From Thiosulfativibrio sp964601165 (lineage in GTDB: Bacteria; Pseudomonadota; Gammaproteobacteria; Thiomicrospirales; Thiomicrospiraceae), in contig CAZRMK010000002.1 of assembly GCA_964601165.1 (NCBI GenBank), positions 1-53,175 on the forward strand: a stretch of 53,175 bases of DNA, given 5' to 3'. The notes below the pieces were generated by a model. It was given only the letters and a program-made list of their open reading frames with translations, had not been told where the DNA came from and did not search any database. Shown piece after piece: positions 1 through 7,392 of the stretch. The first letter of the stretch is position 1. Every line of letters begins with the position of its first letter. The translations under genes and the position numbers were made by a program.

Positions 1-44
1 CAAGATTCACTAAAAATTACAAATCTGAATTTACAGAACAAACT

Positions 45-300
45 TTACACTACCACGCCAATTAAATGTCCGCTGACCATGTCATAAACCACTGTCATGT
101 AATCATGGCCTTTGGCTCTAGCTACTTCATCTACTCCAATATAAGTTAAGTCCTTGAGTTGCTCTGGCTCAAGATTTGGTAGGTGTGTTTTTAGCCAGAA
201 TCTGTCAATGTTTTTGACGCTCTCCCAGCGTAAGTCAAGATGTTTGGAAACGGTCTTGATGCTCATATGACGACACATTCCACTACACACAACCAAATTT
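45..300 (-). pseudogene. ISL3-type transposase fragment
   Basis: The minus strand encodes a stretch of about 80 residues resembling the middle of ISL3 (IS204/IS1001/IS1165) transposases: a helix-turn-helix-like segment (MSIKTVSKHLDLRWESVK) followed by the DDE-domain start YIGVDEVARAKGHDYMTVV, where the Asp of GVDE would be the first catalytic residue. The C-terminal half, with the other acidic residues, is missing after GVVV-stop, and the N-terminal zinc-binding part is lost where the reading runs into unrelated sequence near 300. It is a dead remnant. Adjacent hsdS debris suggests this is a rearranged, mobile-element-rich stretch. Family call is from motif resemblance only. Confidence 0.7.
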
Positions 301-304
301 AAAC

Positions 305-493
305 ATGGGAAAGATAAAAGCAAATGTCGTAGCTCTGCCCCCTCTCCCCGAACAAAAAGCCATCGTAGCCAAAGTTGAAAAACTGTTTGCTATTTGCGAT
401 CAACTGGAAAACCAAGTAGACCAAAACCAACGCCATGCCGAAAAATTGATGCAATCGGTGCTAAAAGAAGCCTTTGAGCAAAGTAGCAAGTAA
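305..493 (+). pseudogene. hsdS: type I restriction specificity subunit (HsdS) C-terminal remnant
   Basis: About 60 residues match the end of HsdS target-recognition subunits: the conserved segment LPPLPEQKAIVAKVEKLFA followed by a coiled coil (CDQLENQVDQNQRHAEKLMQSVLKEAF) that in intact proteins spans between the two target-recognition domains or ends the protein. The ATG at 305 is probably fortuitous: everything upstream (two DNA-recognition domains, about 350 residues) is gone and replaced by transposase debris. No hsdM or hsdR lies nearby inside the window. It cannot recognise DNA on its own. Confidence 0.75.
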
Positions 494-664
494 GTGGAAT
501 AGTTGAGGTGATTTAGGTGTGATTTATAACGGAAATTAAAGTTCCTTATTTAAAAAATTATTGTTATGATAAAAGACTTGAATTTTATAAAAAAGTTCAC
601 TTTGTTTCACTTAAAATCTAGTCATAAAAAGCTGGAATTAAATGCATGGGGTTAAAAGATTAAA

Positions 665-1621
665 ATGTTTTTTAAAATGTTATTAGCTAGTATTTTGTTG
701 TTTGTGTCATCTTTTGTAATGGCTTTAAATATTGTGGCGACAGTGCCTCCTCTTGCGAGCATGGTTAATCCTTTACTGGATAAAGACGACAATCTAACCA
801 CTTTGTTAACTCCAGGACATACGCCACACGGGTTTCAGTTAAAGCCTTCGCATATGTTGGCTTTAGAGCGAGCAGATATTATTTTAACGGTTGGAACAGG
901 CGTGGATGCTTGGGCATCTAAGGCGTTAGAAAGATGGCCTGAAAAAGTTATTTCAATGGTTGATTTACCAGGATTGGTGAAGTTGGAAATGCGAAGTCAA
1001 GCAGATTGGAGAATTAATTTAATATCTGATGATGAAGAGGGCCATGGTCATAAGCACAGCCATAAACATGGACATAAGCACTCTCATGCTGGACACTCTA
1101 ACCTAGATCCTCATATTTGGTTGTCACCTGATAATGCCCGCCTAATGATTGAATCTTTTGCTCAAGTTTATTCAAAAACTATTAGTGCTAATTCTGAAAA
1201 AGTTGCATTTGATTCAAGAGTTCAACAGTTTTTGTCAGATTTAGAAAAAGTTGATTTGAATATTAAGCAGCAATTATCCCCCATATCTGATCGTGCTTTT
1301 ATTGTATTGCATGATGCTTTTCAGTATTTTCAATTACACTATAACTTAAATGGCGTAGGCGCGATTCAAATTAGTCCTAAGCTTAAACCTAGTTTAAATA
1401 AACTGTTAAAAATACAAGATATTATGGCTGAAAAGAATGTGGTTTGTGTTTTTAAAGAACCTCAGCTTCCTTATAGGCAAGTAGAGCATTTAGTACGGGG
1501 TGTAGATGTAAGAGTGGGTTCACTAGATCCGCTTGGAGGACGTTCTGAAAATGTACGCCATGAGCGTTATGATGTGTTTATTCAAACTTTGGCTGATCAG
1601 TTTGAAGCTTGTTTAAAATAG
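665..1621 (+). CDS. ZnuA-like metal ABC transporter substrate-binding protein, copy 1
   Basis: Periplasmic metal-binding protein of the cluster A-I (ZnuA/TroA) family, which captures Zn(II) or Mn(II) for an ABC importer. 318 residues with a signal peptide (residues 1 to about 20, ending VMA-LN). Likely ligands are His55 in TPHGFQLKPS, His150 in DPHIWLSP, the His of VLHDAFQYF (about 217) and the Asp of SLDPLG near the end. Residues 127-144 form a His-rich loop (HGHKHSHKHGHKHSHAGH), typical of zinc-specific members. No permease or ATPase gene (znuB, znuC) is adjacent, so it must work with components encoded elsewhere. The gene is followed by remains of a CobW-like gene and is duplicated at 2044. 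No convincing Zur operator was found upstream. Confidence 0.88.
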   Translation: MFFKMLLASILLFVSSFVMALNIVATVPPLASMVNPLLDKDDNLTTLLTPGHTPHGFQLKPSHMLALERADIILTVGTGVDAWASKALERWPEKVISMVDLPGLVKLEMRSQADWRINLISDDEEGHGHKHSHKHGHKHSHAGHSNLDPHIWLSPDNARLMIESFAQVYSKTISANSEKVAFDSRVQQFLSDLEKVDLNIKQQLSPISDRAFIVLHDAFQYFQLHYNLNGVGAIQISPKLKPSLNKLLKIQDIMAEKNVVCVFKEPQLPYRQVEHLVRGVDVRVGSLDPLGGRSENVRHERYDVFIQTLADQFEACLK

Positions 1622-1852
1622 TCGTGGTTAAAGAAGCCTGAATCCGTACCTTCATTACGGCACATAGCGCAAGCTCTTGTTTCCACAGCGGTTCAAAAAA
1701 TACCCGCTTAACCTATGGGTGAAGCTAAGATTTTTTGATTCCACTGTGAAAACAATATCTTACACTCTGAATCCGCCCTGAAGGTACGGATTCAGGAAAA
1801 ACTTAACTTCTCAAAACTTTCCAAAAGATTAGGTATCGACGTTTCTATAAAA
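1609..1852 (+). pseudogene. remnant of a duplicated CobW-like gene, split by a palindromic repeat
   Basis: Bases 1609-1636 align with the start of the CobW-like gene after the second ZnuA copy (2970-2997, both with the shared word tcgtggttaa). After a 160-bp palindrome, bases 1797-1840 align with 3061-3105 of the same gene (aaaaacttaacttctcaa, then actttccaaaagat). About 65 bp of the original gene is missing between the two blocks and everything beyond is lost. So the znuA-CobW unit was duplicated as a pair and the first CobW copy was then destroyed. The alignment is read by eye. Confidence 0.75.
1637..1796. repeat. 160-bp palindrome, divergent relative of family A
   Basis: A perfect 16-bp inverted repeat (CCTGAATCCGTACCTT at 1637-1652, its complement at 1781-1796) encloses a second, imperfect inverted pair (gcaagctcttgtttccacag against ctgtgaaaacaatatcttac). 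The inner words resemble those of family A copies (caagctcttg ... caatatctt) although the terminal arms differ. No clear target duplication is seen; insertion was accompanied by loss of about 65 bp of a CobW-like gene. Transcribed, it would fold into one long hairpin. Confidence 0.75.
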
Positions 1853-2014
1853 CCTAGATCCTGCAAGTGCTTGCAGATATCTAGCCTAAGCTATTAACCC
1901 GTATAGCAATTTTAAAATTCTCACCTATCACAATAAGGATAGGTTTGAATTTTAAAATTACTATACGAATCAATGTCTTAATCTGTATACGCACAATCAC
2001 TTGCAGGATTTAGG
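1853..2014. repeat. family A palindromic element, long form
   Basis: Ends CCTAGATCCTGCAAGTGCTTGCA and its near complement (CACTTGCAGGATTTAGG). Nested inner arms (tatagcaattttaaaatt against aattttaaaattactata) make an almost complete 162-nt hairpin. It lies between CobW-like debris and the second ZnuA-like gene. Flanking direct repeats are not evident here, unlike other copies. Confidence 0.8.
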
Positions 2015-2043
2015 TCTTAATTTCTTATAAAAAGGATAAAAAA

Positions 2044-2982
2044 ATGTTTTTTAGAATGTTATTAGTCAGTATTTTATTGTTTATAGCGTCTCCTGCGATG
2101 GCATTGAATGTAGTGGTGACAATTCCACCTCTTGCGAGTATGGTCAACCCTTTACTGGATGAGGACGATAATATTACTACCTTGTTAACCCCAGGGAATA
2201 TACCACATGGGTTTCAATTAAAGCCTTCTCATATGTTAGATTTAGAAAGGGCAGATATTATTTTAACGGTTGGAACGGGTGTGGATTCTTGGGCAGCTAA
2301 GGCATTAGAAAGGTGGCCTGAAAAAGTTATTTCAATGGTTGATTTGCCAGGCTTGGTAAAGTTGGAAATGCGAAGCCAAGCAGATTGGAGAATTAATTTA
2401 ATATCGGATGAAGAAATAGGTAAAAAGCATAGCCATAAACATTCTCATGCTAGGCATTCACGCTTAGATCCTCATATTTGGTTGTCACCTGATAACGCCC
2501 GCTTAATGATTAAATCTTTTGCTGAAGTTTATTCAAAAACGATTATCTCTAATTATAAAAGGGTCGAATTTGATTCAAGGGTTCAACAGTTTTTGTCAGA
2601 TTTAGAAAAAGTTGATTTAAATATTAAACAACAATTATCTCCAGTATCTGACCGTGCTTTTATTGTATTGCATGATGCTATTCAGTATTTTCAGTTGCAT
2701 TATCAATTAAATGGAGTAGGGGCGATTCAGATTATTCCTGAGCTTAAACCTAGCTTAAATAATCTGTTAAAAATGCAAGATATTATGGTTGATAGGAAGG
2801 TGGTTTGTGTTTTTAAAAAGGTCCAGCTTCCTGACAATCAAGTGAATCATTTAGTACGGGGTCTAGATGTGCGTGTGGGTTCACTAGACCCACTTGGTGG
2901 ACGTTCTGAAAATGTACGCGATGAACGTTATGATGTCTTTATTCAAGACTTGGCTAACCAGATTGAAGCTTGTTTAAAATAA
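2044..2982 (+). CDS. ZnuA-like metal ABC transporter substrate-binding protein, copy 2
   Basis: Tandem paralogue of the gene at 665, 312 residues, with long identical stretches (for example the whole run around ADIILTVGTGVD). Signal peptide at residues 1 to about 20. The metal-binding His55, the DPHIWLSP His, the VLHDAIQYF His and the late DPLG Asp are all kept. The His-rich loop is shorter (KKHSHKHSHARH) and His52 of copy 1 is Asn here, so affinity or release may differ between copies. SD-like AAGGA lies just upstream of the ATG. Its stop is overlapped or nearly so by the CobW-like gene, implying one transcript. Confidence 0.88.
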   Translation: MFFRMLLVSILLFIASPAMALNVVVTIPPLASMVNPLLDEDDNITTLLTPGNIPHGFQLKPSHMLDLERADIILTVGTGVDSWAAKALERWPEKVISMVDLPGLVKLEMRSQADWRINLISDEEIGKKHSHKHSHARHSRLDPHIWLSPDNARLMIKSFAEVYSKTIISNYKRVEFDSRVQQFLSDLEKVDLNIKQQLSPVSDRAFIVLHDAIQYFQLHYQLNGVGAIQIIPELKPSLNNLLKMQDIMVDRKVVCVFKKVQLPDNQVNHLVRGLDVRVGSLDPLGGRSENVRDERYDVFIQDLANQIEACLK

Positions 2983-2984
2983 TC

Positions 2985-3698
2985 GTGGTTAATAAAGTCA
3001 CTTTAATTGGTTTACCTGGCTGTGGAATATCAAGCCTTGAACCAACTTTGTTGGCAGAGTTAAAAAACTTAACTTCTCAAGACTTTCCAAAAGATCAGGT
3101 GTGGACGGTCATTAATATGGCGGAGAGGTTGCCTGATAATAACAATGATAATAATTGGTCAAGCAAGTATCTGTTGCAATGTTTAACCTATTCTAATGCC
3201 ATTGTTTTTACCTTTGTTGAGCAAGCCTGCTTGGAAAAACAGACCAACTGGCAGGCTTGGATTAAGCAGTCTATTAAAATTTTAGAGCTGAATAATTTAC
3301 CACGTTTAAGGTGGCTAAATGGGAAGTTTTCAAAAAACTGGTATCAAGGTTATCTCGAGCGAAAGGTTGCTTCTAAGCAGACTTTAAAAATTAATAATTT
3401 GCCAGCCCTGCCTGTTTTAGATAGTTTTTATTTTCCTATTTCTCGCCTTAATCTAGAACACTTATTTTTTAGTTTAGATGCTCTAAAGCATCATCAAGAA
3501 TTTAATGTTGTTAGAGTGTCAGGGAAAGTTGAAGCAACAGAAAATTTGCCTCCAGTTGCGATTGAAGTGACAGCTGCAGAAATGAAAACCTACCCTCTTC
3601 GTCCGAAAGAGTCTTTAAATCACCAGCTTAAAATTCAGGGTGAGAATTTAAAATATATTATCTTGCAAGAAGTGGTTAATGCTTGTCTATTGCGTTGA
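2985..3698 (+). CDS. CobW/G3E-like protein with degenerate P-loop
   Basis: About 237 residues. The start is uncertain: GTG at 2985 gives VVNKVTLIGLPGCGISS, while TTG at 2970 would overlap the ZnuA-like gene. The opening resembles G3E GTPases of the CobW/YjiA family (VTLLTGFLGAGKTT), and the final segment (HQLKIQGENLKYIILQEVVNACLL) resembles the end of the CobW C-terminal domain. However the P-loop reads GLPGCGISSL and lacks the Lys-Thr/Ser needed for nucleotide binding, and no CxCC metal motif is seen. CobW proteins are proposed metal chaperones and are often beside Zn-uptake genes, so the context fits a metal role. It may be a non-hydrolysing relative. Family assignment is tentative. Confidence 0.5.
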   Translation: MVNKVTLIGLPGCGISSLEPTLLAELKNLTSQDFPKDQVWTVINMAERLPDNNNDNNWSSKYLLQCLTYSNAIVFTFVEQACLEKQTNWQAWIKQSIKILELNNLPRLRWLNGKFSKNWYQGYLERKVASKQTLKINNLPALPVLDSFYFPISRLNLEHLFFSLDALKHHQEFNVVRVSGKVEATENLPPVAIEVTAAEMKTYPLRPKESLNHQLKIQGENLKYIILQEVVNACLLR

Positions 3699-3703
3699 CC
3701 TTA

Positions 3704-3742
3704 TGGACATTTAGATAATTTCCGACTAAAATAGTCAGGATT
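3704..3742 (+). promoter_or_regulatory. suf promoter with overlapping IscR type-1-like operator
   Basis: A -35-like TGGACA (3704-3709), 17-bp spacer and -10-like TAAAAT (3727-3732) form a plausible sigma-70 promoter. Across the -10 lies 3718-3742, ATTTCCGACTAAAATAGTC then AGGATT, with the two conserved half-sites GACT and AGTC separated by AAAAT. This agrees with the published IscR type-1 consensus (ATASYYGACT-5-AGTCRRSTAT) at nearly every constrained base. Holo-IscR binding there would block RNA polymerase. A different Rrf2-family regulator could use the same site. Confidence 0.65.
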
Positions 3743-3759
3743 TAAATAATGGCTAGTAA

Positions 3760-5256
3760 ATGATGTCTCAAATTACCCAATATCAAGAAATTAATGACCT
3801 TTTAATAAGCAAAGATAAGGCTTACAAAGAAGGTTTCGTTACTAATACTGTGGTTGAAACCTTTGAAAAAGGTCTAAACGAGTCGGTGGTTCGTGCAATT
3901 TCGGCGAAGAAAAATGAACCTCAGTGGATGCTGGATTTTCGTTTAAAAGCTTTTAAGCATTGGTTAACAATGGAAGAGCCACACTGGGCAAAAGTTAATT
4001 ATGAACCTTTAGATTACCAAGATTACAGTTACTATTCTGCTCCAGAATGTGGCAGTTGTACCAGTGATTCTGATGCAGAAGACTCTGATTCAGAAGGAAT
4101 TGATCCTGAAGTAGCTAAGGCTTTTGCAGCTTTAGGCGTGCCTATTTATGACGATGAGGATTCTCCCAATATTGCAGTTGATGCAATTTTTGATTCAATT
4201 TCTGTTTCTACCACTAAGCGTAAAGACTTATCTGAGCTAGGAATTATTTTTTGTTCTTTTTCAGAAGCCGTACAAGAATACCCAGAACTGGTTAAAAAAT
4301 ATATTGGCACAGTTGTGCCCTATCATGACAACTATTTTGCCGCTTTGAATTCAGCAGTAGCTTCTGATGGAACCTTTGTTTATATTCCTGAAAATGTTCG
4401 ATGCCCGATTGATTTATCAACTTATTTTCGCATTAATGAGGAGAAGACAGGTCAGTTTGAGAGAACTATTTTAGTGGCAGATAAGGGGAGCTATGTTAGT
4501 TATTTAGAGGGCTGTTCTGCACCGGTTAGAGATAGCTATCAGTTACATGCAGCAGTGGTTGAAGTTATTGTGCTTGAAAATGCAGAAGTGAAATATTCCA
4601 CTGTACAAAACTGGTACGCTGGCGATAAAGATGATAAAAGTACTAAAGGAGGAGGGATTTTAAACTTCGTCACTAAGCGCGGTATTTGCGAAGGTAAAAA
4701 CTCAAAGTTATCTTGGACTCAAGCAGAAACAGGGTCGGCGATTACTTGGAAGTATCCAAGCTGTATTTTAAAGGGTGATAATTCTGTTGGAGAATTTTAT
4801 TCTGTTGCTTTGACTAATCATCGTCAGCAAGCTGATACCGGTACCAAAATGATTCACATTGGTAAAAATACCAGCAGTACCATTATTTCCAAAGGTTTGT
4901 CCGCTGGAGCAAGTGATAATACTTACCGAGGTCTAGTTAAAGTAGCTGCTTCCGCAGAAGGAGCAAGAAATTTTACCCAGTGTGATTCTATGTTGATTGG
5001 TGATAAATGTGGTGCGCATACTTTTCCTTATATTGAAGTAAGTAACCCCACCGCTACAATGGAACATGAAGCAACTACTTCTCGTATTGGTGAAGATCAA
5101 CTGTTTTATTGCAAACAACGGGGTATTAGTGAAGAGGATGCTATTTCTATGATTGTGAATGGCTTTTGTAAGGATGTGTTTAAAGAATTACCGTTAGAAT
5201 TTGCTCAAGAAGCAGAAGAATTATTAGCAATCAGCTTAGAAGGCTCAGTAGGCTAG
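3760..5256 (+). CDS. sufB: Fe-S cluster scaffold subunit SufB
   Basis: 498 residues, very close in length and sequence to E. coli SufB (495). SufB is the scaffold of the cytoplasmic SufBC2D complex on which Fe-S clusters are built under iron limitation or oxidative stress. Recognisable segments are YYSAPECGSC (about residues 90-100), VAVDAIFDS-like VDAIFDSISVSTT, RCPIDLSTYFRIN, SYVSYLEGCSAPVRDSYQLH, MIHIGKNTSSTIISKGLSAG, and the C-terminal TTSRIGEDQLFYCKQRGISEE. The start could be either of two adjacent ATGs (3760, 3763); no strong SD is visible. First gene of sufBCDS; no sufA, sufE or regulator gene in the operon. Confidence 0.96.
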   Translation: MMSQITQYQEINDLLISKDKAYKEGFVTNTVVETFEKGLNESVVRAISAKKNEPQWMLDFRLKAFKHWLTMEEPHWAKVNYEPLDYQDYSYYSAPECGSCTSDSDAEDSDSEGIDPEVAKAFAALGVPIYDDEDSPNIAVDAIFDSISVSTTKRKDLSELGIIFCSFSEAVQEYPELVKKYIGTVVPYHDNYFAALNSAVASDGTFVYIPENVRCPIDLSTYFRINEEKTGQFERTILVADKGSYVSYLEGCSAPVRDSYQLHAAVVEVIVLENAEVKYSTVQNWYAGDKDDKSTKGGGILNFVTKRGICEGKNSKLSWTQAETGSAITWKYPSCILKGDNSVGEFYSVALTNHRQQADTGTKMIHIGKNTSSTIISKGLSAGASDNTYRGLVKVAASAEGARNFTQCDSMLIGDKCGAHTFPYIEVSNPTATMEHEATTSRIGEDQLFYCKQRGISEEDAISMIVNGFCKDVFKELPLEFAQEAEELLAISLEGSVG

Positions 5257-5287
5257 GTGGAAGAATCTCTATTTAAAGGATATATAG

Positions 5288-6043
5288 ATGTTAGAAGTAT
5301 CAGATTTACAAGCAGAAATTGATGGCAAGCAAATTCTAAACGGCTTGAGTTTAAGCATCAAGCCTGGAGAAATACACGCTATTATGGGTCCCAATGGTGC
5401 AGGTAAGAGTACGCTTGCCAATATTCTTGTTGGTCGTGATGATTATGAGGTAACTGCAGGAAGTGCGGTTTTAGATGGTGAAGATTTACTAGATCTTGAT
5501 GCAGAGGATAGAGCACGTAAAGGGGTGTTTTTGGCATTCCAATACCCAGTTGAAATTCCAGGAGTGAGTAATAAATTATTTATGCAAACCGCAGTAAATG
5601 CTATTCGCGAAGAAAAGGGTTTGCCAGCCTTAGATATGTTTGATTTTGATGAGTATGCTCAGTCTAAAATTGAATTATTGGACATGCGCAAAGATTTATT
5701 AGATCGTTCAGTGAATGTTGGTTTTTCTGGCGGCGAAAAGAAGCGTAATGATATTTTTCAAATGGCTTTGCTAGAGCCGAAGCTATGCATAATGGATGAA
5801 ACTGATTCTGGTTTAGATATTGACGCTTTAAAAGTGGTTGCTGACGGAGTCAATTCTCTGCGTTCTAAAGAACGTAGCTTTATTATTATTACGCACTATC
5901 AGCGCTTATTAGATCATATTAAGCCCGATTATGTCCATGTGCTTTACAACGGTCAAATTGTAAAATCTGGTGGGTTTGAATTGGCACAAGAGTTAGAAGC
6001 AAATGGCTATGATGAAATCATCAAAGCATATCACGCAAATTAA
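5288..6043 (+). CDS. sufC: Fe-S assembly ATPase SufC
   Basis: 251-residue ABC-type ATPase that drives conformational change in SufBC2D. Walker A GPNGAGKST at 34-42, signature SGGEKKR at 147-153, Walker B ending in Asp170-Glu171 (CIMDETDSGLD), and the H-loop His of ITHYQRLL. The DETDSGLD and EKKRNDIFQ variants are diagnostic of SufC rather than of transport ATPases. AAGGA at 5276-5280 is a good SD for the ATG. It follows sufB by 31 bp and precedes sufD by 11 bp, so one operon. Confidence 0.97.
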   Translation: MLEVSDLQAEIDGKQILNGLSLSIKPGEIHAIMGPNGAGKSTLANILVGRDDYEVTAGSAVLDGEDLLDLDAEDRARKGVFLAFQYPVEIPGVSNKLFMQTAVNAIREEKGLPALDMFDFDEYAQSKIELLDMRKDLLDRSVNVGFSGGEKKRNDIFQMALLEPKLCIMDETDSGLDIDALKVVADGVNSLRSKERSFIIITHYQRLLDHIKPDYVHVLYNGQIVKSGGFELAQELEANGYDEIIKAYHAN

Positions 6044-6054
6044 GGATAAATAGC

Positions 6055-7389
6055 ATGGTTCAAGTTTCTAATTCTCTGCGTCGTATGAGCCTTTCTGCCC
6101 GAAAAGCAATAGACTTTTACCTTGCGGAATCACAAAAAATAAATGATTGCTGTCAAAATGAGGTGGTAAAAGCGGTACGGTTGCAAGCACAAGATGATTT
6201 TATTCAACAGGGTTTGCCAACTCGTCGGGACGAAGATTGGCAGTATACTCCCTTAACCCAATTTTTAAAACACGCTTTTTCTATTAAGGGTGTAAGCCAA
6301 ATAACACCTGCTCAACTTAAGCCTTTTTTACCTAATTTTGAAGCCTTGCGTTTAGTGTTTGTTGATGGCATTTTTGATGATGAATTATCGGATAGTTTAT
6401 CAGATTTACCAAGAGGATTAGTTGTCGAAATAACCGCAGATTTGCTTGAAGTAGCAGACAAAAATTCTCAACTATTATTGCCTTCAAAAGCCTTAAAAAA
6501 GGAAGTTTTTGCCATTTTAAATACCATGCTAATGCGAGATGGTTTTAATATAGAGGTTGCTAAAAACTTTGATATTGAAATACCTGTATTTGTATTGCAT
6601 GTGCAAACACAAAAAGATCATGCTTCGGTATTACATAACCGCATCAAGCTTGGGCATAATGCAGGCTTGAGCTTGGTCGAACATTCAGTTTCGCTAGATA
6701 CAGAGTTGGAAGGATTTACTGATTTTGTAACAGAGTTTGATTTAGCAGATGGTTCGAGAATGAAGCAGTTAATTGTTCAAGAAGAAAATTTGTTGTCATA
6801 TCATTTCTCAAATCAATTTATTCAACAGGCTGAAAAAAGCCTGTTTGAAACTTTATATATTAACTTAGGTTCTCAGTTAGCACGCCATCAAAATTCGATT
6901 GTTTTAATGGGAGAGCATTGTGAGACTTCACAAAACTCAATTTGTCATGGTAAAGGCAAGCAGTTAATCGATTCAAGAACAGAAATTAACCATGCGATGC
7001 CTCATGGACAAAGTAATCAGCTACATAAGTTTGTGTTAGGTGATCAATCTCGTGGTATCTTTAATGGCATGATTAAAGTGGCGCGTGATGCACAAAAAAC
7101 CGACGGGCAAATGGATAATAAAAACATTTTACTGTCAAGGCAAGCCAAAATGGATGTTAAGCCGCAATTAGAAATTTATGCTGATGATGTCAAGTGTTCG
7201 CATGGTTCTACATCGGGTCAAATTGATGAAAATCAGATTTTTTATCTACAAGCCAGAGGAATTCGCAGAGCTGATGCAGTTAAATTGATCACAGAAGCCT
7301 TTTTGTTAGAGCCTTTAGAATCTATTTCGAATAAAAAAGTACAAAACTGGGCAACAGCTAAAGTTAAACAAAGTTTGAGTATGACATAG
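6055..7389 (+). CDS. sufD: Fe-S assembly protein SufD
   Basis: 444 residues (E. coli 423). SufD is the beta-helical partner of SufB in the SufBC2D scaffold and helps iron entry. The N-terminal PTRRDEDWQYTPL motif and C-terminal MDVKPQLEIYADDVKCSHGSTSGQIDENQIFYLQ region (given here in part) are typical; the Cys-Ser-His-Gly in KCSHGST includes the conserved His next to the SufB interface. AAGGA precedes the ATG. Separated from sufS by only 3 bp. Confidence 0.95.
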   Translation: MVQVSNSLRRMSLSARKAIDFYLAESQKINDCCQNEVVKAVRLQAQDDFIQQGLPTRRDEDWQYTPLTQFLKHAFSIKGVSQITPAQLKPFLPNFEALRLVFVDGIFDDELSDSLSDLPRGLVVEITADLLEVADKNSQLLLPSKALKKEVFAILNTMLMRDGFNIEVAKNFDIEIPVFVLHVQTQKDHASVLHNRIKLGHNAGLSLVEHSVSLDTELEGFTDFVTEFDLADGSRMKQLIVQEENLLSYHFSNQFIQQAEKSLFETLYINLGSQLARHQNSIVLMGEHCETSQNSICHGKGKQLIDSRTEINHAMPHGQSNQLHKFVLGDQSRGIFNGMIKVARDAQKTDGQMDNKNILLSRQAKMDVKPQLEIYADDVKCSHGSTSGQIDENQIFYLQARGIRRADAVKLITEAFLLEPLESISNKKVQNWATAKVKQSLSMT

Positions 7390-7392
7390 GTT

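Noticed and set aside
553..580. Zur-like box upstream of the first ZnuA-like gene (attgttatgataaa)
   Set aside because: The inverted symmetry is poor and it is not repeated before the second copy.
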